This document shows positions 35,801-47,800 of a DNA stretch of 64,000 bases, piece by piece. The notes under the pieces are model-generated. The model did not search any database, had not been told where the DNA came from, and worked only from the letters and a program-made list of their open reading frames with translations. How positions within the stretch are numbered: the stretch's first letter is position 1; each line of letters opens with the position of its first letter. The position numbers and the translations under genes were made by a program. This DNA is from Pleurodeles waltl (Eukaryota > Chordata > Amphibia > Caudata > Salamandridae): positions 777,491,138 to 777,555,137 of the forward strand of contig NC_090438.1 of NCBI RefSeq assembly GCF_031143425.1. The letters run 5' to 3'.

Positions 35801-38800
35801 AGGTCAGGTGGTGGGGGGCTTCTACATGGGGGGTTGGGGAGTCGTATTGCGGTGACAGGAATTAGTATTCCTGTGGCCATTATCCTTACCGCCAGGGATT
35901 TATTTGGTGGTGGGGCTGCCACCTGAGAATCCCTGGTGGTAAGGATAATCATTATACTGCAGGCCGTGTTAGGTGGACCGCGTGTCATAGGTGATCAACT
36001 TTCAGCCAGGCGGTCCCACCCCCCTGAGGGTACAGGCGGTGAACTGGCTGCAATGCAGCCAGTTCACTAAGGAGGTCATTATTTGGTGGTCCTGCATGGC
36101 CACGCTGTCGGCGGTCTGACCGCGAACGCAGGTGTGGTGGTACAGGACCACCAAGGTCATAATGACCTCCATAGTCATTATTCTTACTTTCCTCTCACCT
36201 GCTTTGTTTTTAACCTTGACAGATGTTTATATTTTCAATAAAGATTCATGAAATGGTTCCTCTAGTCAATTTGAATAGATTAATTCCACTGATCCCACAT
36301 TATTGCATTCACTACCGGCAAAGATTACTAAAAGATCTCCGGCAAAGAGCCCCCTTGAGGGGCCCGTCAGGCATTGCAGTGCCGGCCTGACGGGGAGCAA
36401 AGCCCGATGATGAACCATGTCACTGAATGGTGAGTGAGGGCTCTTGTTCCCAATCTTGAACACTCACAGGGACCTATTGGTTCCGCCCTGACTGGTTAGA
36501 GAGGAATCACTTTCACTGTGGAACTGTGCATCCGCTTTTTTGTTAGTTGTATGGGAGTATCATGCACAGGACCATTAATAAAATCAGACCTTCTCTGATT
36601 GTTTTGGTATCTGCAAAACCCACCTTTATGACATGCTGGATTGCCAGCGGAGCAGGTGATGGCGAATCCTGCCTCCGACTAGTCCCTACTGGGGAAGAGT
36701 CAGACTAGGAAGGTCTGGAGGCAGCAGCAGGGGTGGATTGACCGGACTGCTGACTCCCTGTTCCTTGAGGACAGTGGATCCCATGTCCCCAGCAATGCAG
36801 AGGCTTGGTAGCATACATGGCATGGTGGCTGGATGGTAACAGACGTGGCTGGGTACCCCTTCCATAGCCAAGAAAGGGGTAAAAGCAGACTGAGGGGGAC
36901 AAGAGACCGCCACAAGGCCCAAAGACCTGGTCGTAGCACATCAATCCTTTAAGTGCTCGAGTGCTGAGTGTGCTTTCTCTCCGAAGAGAAGGGTGCCATC
37001 AAGGGGCATGTCCACAAGATTGGCTTGGACATCCCCTGAAAAGCCAGATGTCGTCAACCAGGCATGGTGCTGCAGGGCCACTCTTGAGGCAAATGTGCTG
37101 CCCAGTGAGTCAGTCGTGTCTAGTCCACATTGGATTGCAAACTTTGCTGTGTCTCTCTTCATCTGCTTGGTAGAGTACAGACGGATCACAATGCCAGGCT
37201 GGTGGAAGAAAACATCTTCTCAAGTGTGTTCAGCCTCTTGGATTCCCTATCCAGGGATGCAGAAGGGAATGTGCCATTGGATGTAGCGACTTGGATGACC
37301 AAGCTCTCAGGGGCAAGATGTTGTATAAGGAAACTTGGATTGTCCGGAGCATGGCAATGGCGGTGACAAATTGTCCTGTTCACATGAGCCCCTGTGCTAG
37401 GTTTGGTCTACGTACCCAGTAGGACATCTGTAAGGGTTTCATTGAAGTGGAGCAGGGGTTCAGAGGATGAGGATCCAGGTTGAAGCATCTCTGTCAAGAG
37501 ACTAGTCCTGACTGCCACTGTTGGCAACTCAAGGTCCAAGACCTCAGCTGCTCTTCGCACCACCATAGAACAGGACATTCCCTCCTGCGTAGCCATGGTA
37601 GGGAAAGAAAGTATGCCAGTACCTGGGGCGGTCTCCAAGCGACTGGCTTCTCCCAAGTCCATACGCCATTCCATTGTATCTTGGAGCTGGTATTCCAAAG
37701 AGTCGACCAAATTCCTTACTGTATCCTGGCTGATTGGAAAGTGGCTCAAGATACGACATAGGAGGCACTGCTTCTGTGTGTGCTGAATCAACATTGTGCG
37801 CCGCCCATCCAACTAAGTGTCGGAGTGAGCAATGAGGATGGGGATGGCACCGTCCCGGAGCACGGGCTGCTCTGGGAGTACCGGGGAACGTCGAGATGGT
37901 ACCACCAACCCTATTTTGGAACCAAGCATGAAGCACTCTGCGCCTGCTCCGGGTACCTTCCTCTCGACTGGGACCTCGACTTGTGGGGAACCTAGCGTCA
38001 GGCTTCATGGACTGTTACTGCAAAGCCTTGGGATGCATGGCCCAGCACTTGGAGCACAACTTTGGGTGGTGGTCACCCTCCATACACCAAAGGCACTCAA
38101 GGTGCTGATCCGTCACAGACATTGCCCAATTACAGGATCTGCAGGGCTTGAACCAGGTCTTCCTAGATGACATCCTTGACTCACCAGGAATTAGCAGCTC
38201 AAAAAAACGTAGACAAAAAGTCAAAAGAGGACAGTCCAAAAATGTACTGAGGGGTAGCACTCTTAGGATCAAAGCTGGCTGGCATGGAAAGAAAAGAACT
38301 GATGTCAGAGCGTGGGAATGGCAACGTTGTAGGACCCGTGCCGTCATATCCAGTGCAGATGACGTCAATGACAGACGTGGAGCCAATTGACCCCACCTAA
38401 CGGCGCACAGCGGTATTGTTCAAGAAAAATCTCTGGATCCTGACTAATGCCTGGGGGAAATTGGAAGGTAAGGAATCTGCAACTAGATGTCTCTATCAGA
38501 TAAAAACATGTTGGGATGCAGTGTATAGTTTGATTCAGCGAAGAGTAATAAAAATCTTTTGAATGCTTATTTCACCTTTGATTGATGGCAAGATTTATGT
38601 AAGAAATTACTTCCTTAATTGATCTGCAGCATTTTTACCTTTATGTTGATCTTGCAAAAAATACTTATCAACTGATGACATAATGTACTATTGGTTTAAT
38701 AACCACTGTCAAGAAAGCAATGATCATTCCAGCTGAATTCTAACTGTACCATTCACCCTGTGTTCTGTACGTCTGTTTTTCAGGCCCACCATTCTATGTC

Positions 38801-41800
38801 CCTAATTCTGTAATTGAAAAGTTATATGGTGAGTTGTTTCCTTAATTCTTATTGCACATTGTTTGGATCAGGGATATTTGTTACTCCACACCATAAAAGC
38901 CTACAGAATCAATATAATCAATTAAGTGGTCTGCAATATTGTTTGCATATTTGTTTCAGTTTCTCTTGTAGCCAGTAATAATATTTTCAGCGTGTATATT
39001 ACAAACCCAGTTTATTAGTGTTACCAGCATGAAAGCTGGAAACCTATAAAGGCAAGGTAACTAAAGATTAAACACTGTTTTTTTGGTTTAGCGCGTTGTA
39101 TTAAAAGATGTTCCTCTACAAACACTGTAACCATATTGCATCACTCCTTTAAAAAGTAACAGATCCGCACTAATATCTTTTTTTTTTCTTACCTTTACAA
39201 GGAGTCTATCTGACATGAGGGTGTAGGAAGTAGACAGTTTGTTCTGAGCAAAATTGTTATTAACATAGCTCTCTTGAAAATCTGCTTAACATATTGTCTT
39301 TAGTAAGTGCCATTTAGTCAAGATCCTGCATGTCAATCGTTCTAAAATTAGTGGACAGGTGAAGGTGTTGTTATTCCTGCAAATGCAGAAGATAAATGGC
39401 TAACAGAACTAAATAAAAATATTATTCCGGTCTTGGGCAATATACTTTCTTACAAACGAAAATGTTCTGCACCTTCAGGAGGCAGTTTTGTAGACTGGGC
39501 ACTTTGAGCGAACTTGGCAATAACACATCTAAAAGTACACCGTTATCCTGAGTAACAGTCTCCAGAGTTTGAATCAATCAGAAAAGTTTTATTCGATTTT
39601 TTAAGTTAAAAACATAAAAGTCAACAATTAAACGCAAAAAAAAATCTAGAGCAGTTTTGAAAACATACATCAAATATTATATACATCTGTGCAAAAAACA
39701 CAAGAAGAAGCATTATACATTTAAAAAAAACAAATCATCAGTGAGTTCCTGCTCTTAGTCACTGCCCACAGAATCCTTTGCCATACTATGGCATACATGT
39801 GTATTGGATACAAACTGTAAAAACAGGAATGCTGGTCAACATTGCCTAAAATCATGAAAGTTCAGAATTGGTAAAATGCAAAACTTCCATAAGTCCATTT
39901 AGTATTTACAGAATAAAACACAATGAATTGTTCTCTATTTAGAAGTAAGGTTACAGGGACAATTAATTAAATTCCTGGACCAGTCATTAATCACCGGAAA
40001 GCTGACTAGGCACAGGAATATATCCAACCTGACGCCGGTTGAAATAAATCTATGTTGGGCGTTAGACACATGCTGTAGGTAAGGTTGTAAATCAAACATG
40101 ACCAAAGTCGTCAATGCCTACGAACAGTGCTTTTCATCACCTCACAGGTCAACCTTTGATACTCACATAAGACCAGGCAGTGTGCTCTAAATTGCTTTCT
40201 ACTAATGTTCATTAGATGCTCAGTTTGATCAAAGTAGTCCTGGTGCACAGGTCATCCATTTTTTTTTTACATATTTCAGCCAATTAAACTGGGAGGCTGC
40301 ATCTGACTTTAGTCAATCCGTGACAATATCATGATTTAGGGCAGCTTGCTCAGTAGTCCAAATCCTATGCCATAATAACATGGGTTGGTATTTCACTAGA
40401 TTGCTAAGAAATGAAAGACCCAGTTCTGTGTGACACACATAAGTAGGGCAACTGTCAGGCGCTGCAGGTACAAATCGCAGAAAAGCATTCTCAGCCACCT
40501 CCAGCTGTTGTCAATCAGAGTGCCCATACACACCAGCCCTATATGTAACTGTTGACACACACTTTGAATTATAAATAGTTAGTAACTCCTTCACGGGTTT
40601 CTGATCCAGTTTTACTTTATTGAAGCTTCCTAATGTTAAAACCCTGATTCCAACTGCCCCTCTGATCAAACATTATACCCAGGTACACAAATGTTGTTTG
40701 TAAATCAATACGGTTGTCTTCTATATTCAGGTTCCTGCATTTCACTGGGCTTCTACCACACTTTATGATAAAAGTGTTCCCCTTATTAATAGAAAGCCCC
40801 CAAGGTTTGTGTAAAATTCACAAAAGTATTCACCAACCGTTGTAATCCGATAGGGGTACAAGCCATTAGCACAGCATCATCCTCATAGAGGAGGGCGGGA
40901 ACTGGGCAAAGCCGAACTTGGAGAAGGTTGTTGCAACGCTCAGTCAGAACCTGCCCCAAGTTATTATTATAAATAGAGAATAGAAAGAGTACTAACACAC
41001 AACCTCACCTGACTCCTCTCACTATGTGGAACTTACATGTGCTCTCACACTCTCATATCTGACTACGGCTGTGCTACCTGCATACAAATGCCTCAAAAAC
41101 TCAACTCAAGGAGGGTCCACTCCAATATTGATCATTCTACTCCAGAGCTGATCATGGACCACACAATCAAAAGCAGATGATAAATCTACAAAAGCCAGGT
41201 TCAGGTTACTGTTTTCAATCTCAGTGTATTTCCCTATTAATAATGTGAAACTGAGACCCTGTTCAGTTGTGCCAATGCTGTGTCGAAATCCATACTGAAG
41301 GTCAGATATAATTCCGTTCGACTGGGCCCAGTCTTCTAATCTGTTGAGCAACACATGCCTCGGGATCCTTACCAATGAATCAAATAAAGATATTCAGCGA
41401 TAACAGGCAGGGTTAAGGCGGTCCCCCTGCTTATATATTGGGACTTTTAGGGATTCTGACAAGGTAGTTAAAAAACTAGCACTAGCACATGCATGCATGA
41501 TTAATGTTAACAAAGGTACCCCCAGAGATACAGTAGCCTTGTAGAGATCCACAGGAAATGAATCTGACCCAGGGGCCTCTCCACATTGATTAGCTCCTAA
41601 TGCCAAAGTACTCTCCTCCTCCACTGCAAATAAGATATTGGTAAAACTTAGAAGGTGGTCTAAAGGATGTAGACATATCAATAGCCGAGTGATGAAGTGC
41701 CCCATAGATTTTTTATAAATATCTGAAAAATAGTTGACCCACTCAGATTGCTTGATAGCAATATCCAGCCTATGGGTGTCTTCAGGTCTCTAAAAACGTG

Positions 41801-44800
41801 GCATTTACGGCTCGCCACAATGCCCTATTATCATTGTAAGGATAGCTTCATAAAGGGACTCCCAGGCTTCATCTCTCAAGTTTCTCTTTCTCTGCATCAG
41901 GACTTTTTTGTACTCCCTGCTGCGAGCTTGTACCTCAGACCTACACCTGGGGACATTTTGCAATGCAGATTTTAAACTCTTATGGGCCTGTGAACACGAT
42001 GAATCAAATCAGCCTCCTCTTTTTTTAAGTGGGTGCTTAATAGACATGAATAAACCATTTTTAACTCCTTCTGTGATTTGCATAAATGCCTCAATAATTT
42101 CCTCATAACCATCTATCTCAGCTATCTCATCTAAACAAGTGTCTCTCTGAGTAACCACCAGTTGTTACTACAAATTTTACAAGATACATTTGAGACCACC
42201 ATAGAATACACCAATTAGTGCCAACAATACCAATGTTATCCACAATATATGGTTTAAAATTCGATGTCGGTGTGGCACTGTCCCCCACACAAAAGTTAAA
42301 ACTTTGAGGGTAATGGTCGCTCATTGCATTACTGTGAATGACAAATTCCTTTATTAACCGGAGAATACCATGCTGAGAATAACACATAATCAATACCTGT
42401 ATTAACTCCCCTCTCATTAAAAGTGCTTTTAAATGGGACTTCAGAGCTACAAAATTCATTACGAAACCGTAAATCATAGTGGCACAATAAATCAATAAGA
42501 AGATCGCCATATCTAGAATGTATACAATTTGATATTGACACCTTTCATGATTTAACAGACCACAGATCTTAGTTGACTTGATTGGATACAAATTAACATT
42601 AAAGTCACCTCCCCAAAGGATTATCATATCCCTGTTAGACACCGTGAACAGAGTAGCAAATTCAGAGTCAAATTGCCTCATAACGCTCCATACTTCGGGC
42701 ATACCCACATTATTATTGTAAAAGTTTACCACTGCTCAAAGGGAATTGGTCGGTAACTTAATGGTAATAATTTGAAAGCACACCTTTAACACTGCCAGGT
42801 GCACCTCTGTGGAAGGCATACAAATCGACACAGAGGAACAAAGTCCCCCTTTCGTCTCCCGGAAGAGGATGGAATAGCGGGAGTGTGGTTTTATAACTAT
42901 TTAAATGTAAAGGTTCCACTAACCAGGTCTCTTGAAAACACAGTATGTGGAATCCCATAATAAACTCAATCCATTCAGCAGACAGCAATTTACTTTTTAA
43001 CCCTACTATATTCCAAAATACTAATTTATTCCTCCAATACAGGTCATGATCATCAGGGGAATCACGACTATCCAAAGATATTAATATTCTGCAGGTGGAA
43101 GGGGAAGCCAATTGCAAACTCCTTAACTAGGTAATCTCATACAGAGTACAAACAGCATCCTTGAGGGAACTTACTGCTGCAGGCACCCGAGGGTCCCAAA
43201 GCCAGACTAGAATTCAATCAACTGGCACCATCAGTAGATGCCAAGCTACTAAATCTATTCTTAGTTGGTAAAACATAGACAAGACCCAATGGAGAAGTGG
43301 GATTTAAGGATTCCTTTACTTTCTTTTCACCTGAAAACCCTCACAATGTGAAAGGTTGATTAAAATAAAACCCAAGGGAAGCACCATAATGTGATTACTT
43401 GGTTCCATTGATGCTTTTATGCATTTCAAGATTGTTTCAACCAATTGTGGGGATTTAAAAGATAAAACCATGCAGTCCCTCTGGCAAAGTTTTCCTTCCT
43501 CAGCCAACCCATTTAACTCTCCTACCCATCTTAATGTCAGAAAACAGGGCAGATAATAACCCGGTTTTACTGCGCACACAATGCAGCAAATTGTTTCTTA
43601 ATGAGTCCCAAGTCTCTTGCCCACTCAATGGTGCCCTGCTTCCAGCACAGCAGGAGAGTTTGCGACTTTAAGAGCGCCCGATGGCACGCTGACCAGTGAG
43701 CGGCGCCAGCTGCAAGGTGAGATGTAGCCCATAGTCCTGGGCTAACATGTCCTGCTTCCCCAAAGTTTGAATCACCAAATATATAAGAACATGTGGATTT
43801 CTACAAAGCAGACTAGACATATATGTTTTTTAATTCATTGCTATTATGCAGTAAAGCAAGATACAACAATTCAGCAAACAAAACACCCATCTAAGTTCCC
43901 AAGACTACACAGGTAACTCTGCTAGGTTCACATTAACTGTGTTAACAGATAGTCAGTAACATACAAATGATGCGGGACAGAAATGCAGTTATGGCAATGC
44001 CTAGGTATTGTGGCTGTTAAGACCTGGGACTGGAAAGGAGACTCTCAATCCATCTGGAGTGCTAAGTATGTACTGAAGGTGCTCCAGTTGTTTTTAGAAC
44101 ATGTTCTTTCTAGCGCCGGGACCCAGTAGTCTTCATGGTGTTCCTGCCAGTAGCCGCATCTGGGAGCCAATCCGATGGACTGGGGCTTCCCCTGCAACTT
44201 CAATTGGCTGTATCTCCTCTTTTTGCCTTTTTTTTGCAATGAGTAGAAACATTGCCGTTAAGCTGCGAGTGCCAGTTAGGACATCTCTGGCATGCCCCAG
44301 TAGGGCAATGAGTAGGGTTGTGGTACAGAGTCTGCTATCACCAAGCCTATTCAGTCTTATAGTGCTGTCCACTATTTGGTGATTTTGGGACAGATCCCAT
44401 CAAGATGCAGGAAATCTGACTCTTCAGCTGCGCAGAATGTGCGGTTCACCCACAGCATCAGGTCCATCCTCGCAAAGCCTAAGTATGTCTCAGTGGTTTT
44501 AAATTCACAGCTCCTCCACACCATTGTTAGAAAGCAGATTCCTTGTAAGCTAAAATAACGTTCTGGCTCAGCTCAGAAAAGTGTATATGTTCGCAGCTGT
44601 CAGGGGGATAAGTGGTTAGTACCATTGTCAGGGTACTCATATAAGGGCCAAGTTGTTCCTTTCTAGGAGGCCACTTCATGTATCTCAACTTCTTTGCCAG
44701 ATACCCTCCTCTAAATTTCTTTGTTTCATAGATGCTTGAAAATTCACACAGGTGTTTGATTTGATAAACTGAGTTGTTAGATGATAATATTAGAAATAAT

Positions 44801-47800
44801 AATACATAATTTGTGGACCCTGTCTTCACCTTCAATCAGGAAGACACTAGGGCTTTGCATGCTTGTCTTTGTGTGGTGGTGCTTCACATGATTCTCAGTA
44901 AAAAATGTATCTACTCCCTCTTTGAGGATGTCTACTGGACTTCTCTGTTAAAAATGTTTATCCTGCCATGACCAGAGCCCCTCACATGCACCAGTGAAAT
45001 AGGTAGATGTTCAGTGGGTGTGTCTTTGTATATATAGCATGGTTTTGGTCCACCATAAGTGTTGGTTACCCCACAAGAATGCCACCCATGTGTTTGTGTA
45101 TGAGTGTAGCCCAGATAAGGTTTGTTGCCATGTCAAACCTCGAAGGCTTATGCTAGCTGCCTCTCATGTTCCTGCACTGCTCACTCCTCTTTATGCACTG
45201 TGTACGATAGCCAACTAATTGTGTGTTGGAGTTACATCCACAAATGTTCAGTGGAATTGAGAAAGTATTTTTGTGGTCTTCTCACTGGATTAGACAGTTC
45301 AAAAAAGTCCACCTTTGTCTTACAATGACACATCACCTTACAATCACTGTTGCCAAAAGCATGTCTCCTGCTACCAACTAAACAAGGATGCTATGCTGAG
45401 TGTCTCCATTCCATCTCCTTGTAGTCAGCTGTTGCTGAAAAGTATTGAAGGCCAACAAGAAGTACCTTTTTGGCTGTAAAGTCCACAATGCCTGGTTCTA
45501 CTAAAAGTTGCCTGCCGTAGTACCAGAACTCTGAGACCATCAATGAAAGTTTGTTACTGAGAGACAAAACTGAACTTTTAGCATGATGCAGTAGAACCTG
45601 ATTGCACCCCCCAAAAATGTTTTTATGAGTTTAGTGTGGCTGATTGAAAAACCCCATCTGCCACTCAGTGAGGACTTAAGCTGGCTGTGTGAGTATTCTT
45701 GCGCAAACTCTCCGAATTTGGAAGTAATTCCTGTGGTAGAAATATCTTTCTTCTTTGCCATATCAAAATTCTACAATATGTGTATGTTCAGCAGCACCTG
45801 ATACAAGTTCTCATATGACTATAACTGTAACTGATCCAACTCTAATGACCACAGTGACAAGTTCCTCGCCACACCCAGCTAAGCCATTCCACGCTACTCT
45901 GACAGGGGTTTTGTCCACTGAGAAGAGACTTTTACCTCCTAGGAGTTATTACACTCTGAAGAGTCATCATTCTTCAAGGGACTTATATAAGAAATCATGA
46001 ACTCCTCATTGAGCCTATTCACCTCAAATAGCTTGCATCCTCTAAGACCTCACATGTTGAGGATGGCAACTTCCACCTTATTGTCATCTTTTTCCATCAG
46101 AATTTATTCTCCAGATCCCTCAGATTCTCCACCTGCGCTGATATCAGTCATGAAAAAAAATTGAATATCCCGACCAGAAGCAAACTGGCAACTACTTCAG
46201 TGATTTTCAAGACATTTAACAATGCCGTTTTTTTAGACCTGTTCTCCCTCTGGTATCCAGTGTGCTAGAAGTGGCACAGACAACTAAAATCTGAGTGTCT
46301 GGTTTTATTTTTGGGAGACCGGCAATATGTTGAGAACAACCACAACTACCACAACTAAAGAAAGGGATCCATTATTTGGAAAAATCCGGGCTAGACAAAA
46401 GTTTTGTGACTCTGGAGAAGTAGTATAGACAACCTGAAGACAAGCATAAATAATTAGCTGATAATAGACATACAAGGCAGGTATCTGTGAGGCACACCAT
46501 GCCAAATGGTGTTTTGAAAGAGGTGATGCCGCAAGTAACATCAATTTTACTTTGAACGTAAATTCTTATGTAATGGAAAATTACATTTTTATTGAAAATA
46601 ACTGTTTTACATTTTTGTATACGAGCATGACATTTTTCTTCTAGGAAAGTAAGTACAATTAATTATACTCCTGTTGAAGGGTGATGGCTACAACCAAAAC
46701 CTGCTGAATGATTGATACATTGAAATCTGAATGAAATACATAAAGAAAACAAATAAATAATGGTTAGGAGAAAGAAACATTTCAGTTTGAGTCAAACGAA
46801 AACTGAATCTTTAATTTGATTTTTCCTCATAAGCAAAGAAGATGTAAGGAGCACAACAGTTGTGTGGTAATGACTTTAAATACATGTAATAGGATATAGA
46901 TGAACAATGTATATTTGTGGAATATTAACTAGATTGGCAAGAGCCAGCCATAGAGCTCTTCCTGGCTCCACAGCACTGACAAGTGTTCTCTAGAAATACA
47001 GGCCTATTGAGCAACACCCTCTTTTTCGGAGAATAGAACCACGGCCCAAGTTTCAGTAGCAAGAAAGAGTAACACTGTGTGCCATCCCTGAAAGTAGAGA
47101 AAACAGTACGTCTGCTGCAAGGGTTTGCAGCTTCTCTGTAACTGTCTGACTGTTGGTGGTGCTCCATTGCTAGGGAGATACACAGATCTCTGAGGGGCTC
47201 TCTGAAGCAGTACGCAGTTAACCTAACCTGTGATAGTTTTTTAAAACAAATCTTTCTGAGGCGATGATTGTGTCAGACCAAATTATGCTCCAGAAGACCC
47301 CAAACAGTGTGTCAACCAGCTCATCTTATTGCCATTAATTGTCAATAAGATGTTCATCATGGCTTCACCTGAACTGGACTATAACTGGAAGCTTAAAAAT
47401 AATCTTAAATCATCTCTTATGCAGTAACATGCTGTACAGCACTAATGTATTTGAAGTAATGCATAGGATCAGGACCAAAATGAAACGGAAGGACTAACCC
47501 ATCTCCCCACCCTACAGCGTCTCCTGTAAACACTGTTTTTTATCGATGGATATGCTTTATGTGTGGCTCTAGGGTGCGAGCTGAAGAAAGAGCAGATAGG
47601 TCAGACCCTCACACCCCCCACCACCCCAAGGACCTCTGCTTCATATTATTCCATAATGTCATTTACATTTGAGTTATCCGGCCAAAATCTGTATTCAGGT
47701 TTCACAGTAATCCCAGGCCCTTAAGTTAAATTATATTGTGGAACTCTGGATGTGCACACTCATCCTTAGGTGTCATGGCTCTGAATCTGAGGAACAAGTG

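Larger units (their letters stand above)
32484..38501 (-). mobile_element. DIRS-type retrotransposon lacking RT, antisense, with nested insertions
   Basis: On the minus strand the order is 5' inverted terminal repeat (about 38501-38460), gag-like region (38386-36686), tyrosine recombinase (33491-32931), then terminal/internal complementary repeats (32940-32484). The terminal word CTGATAGAGACATCTAGTTG at the 5' end recurs inverted at the 3' end, as expected for DIRS ITRs. DIRS elements use a tyrosine recombinase instead of an integrase and make no target duplication. No reverse transcriptase/RNase H was recognised between gag and recombinase. That interval is filled by a repeat (about 33600-34920) and a Harbinger-like element (35088-36170). 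The element ends 282 bp before TPMT exon 9. Confidence 0.85.
39590..43700 (-). mobile_element. Non-LTR retrotransposon (LINE, not L1), antisense, decayed
   Basis: On the minus strand, an ORF1-tail-like segment (43579-43316) precedes an endonuclease (43117-42127) and a reverse transcriptase (about 41705-40786), then a 3' end near 39590 with AATAAAA-like words. The single-ORF order of endonuclease then RT, and the wording DLSSAFD in RT motif A, place it among jockey/CR1/L2-like LINEs, though I cannot name the family. The RT wording resembles the + strand LINE at 59040-60555. All domains are interrupted by frameshifts. The 5' boundary is approximate. Confidence 0.8.

Noticed and set aside
35302..35988. 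228-codon minus-strand ORF rich in His/Thr/Pro
   Set aside because: It lies across the GT-rich microsatellite of the non-autonomous Harbinger element and is a product of composition.
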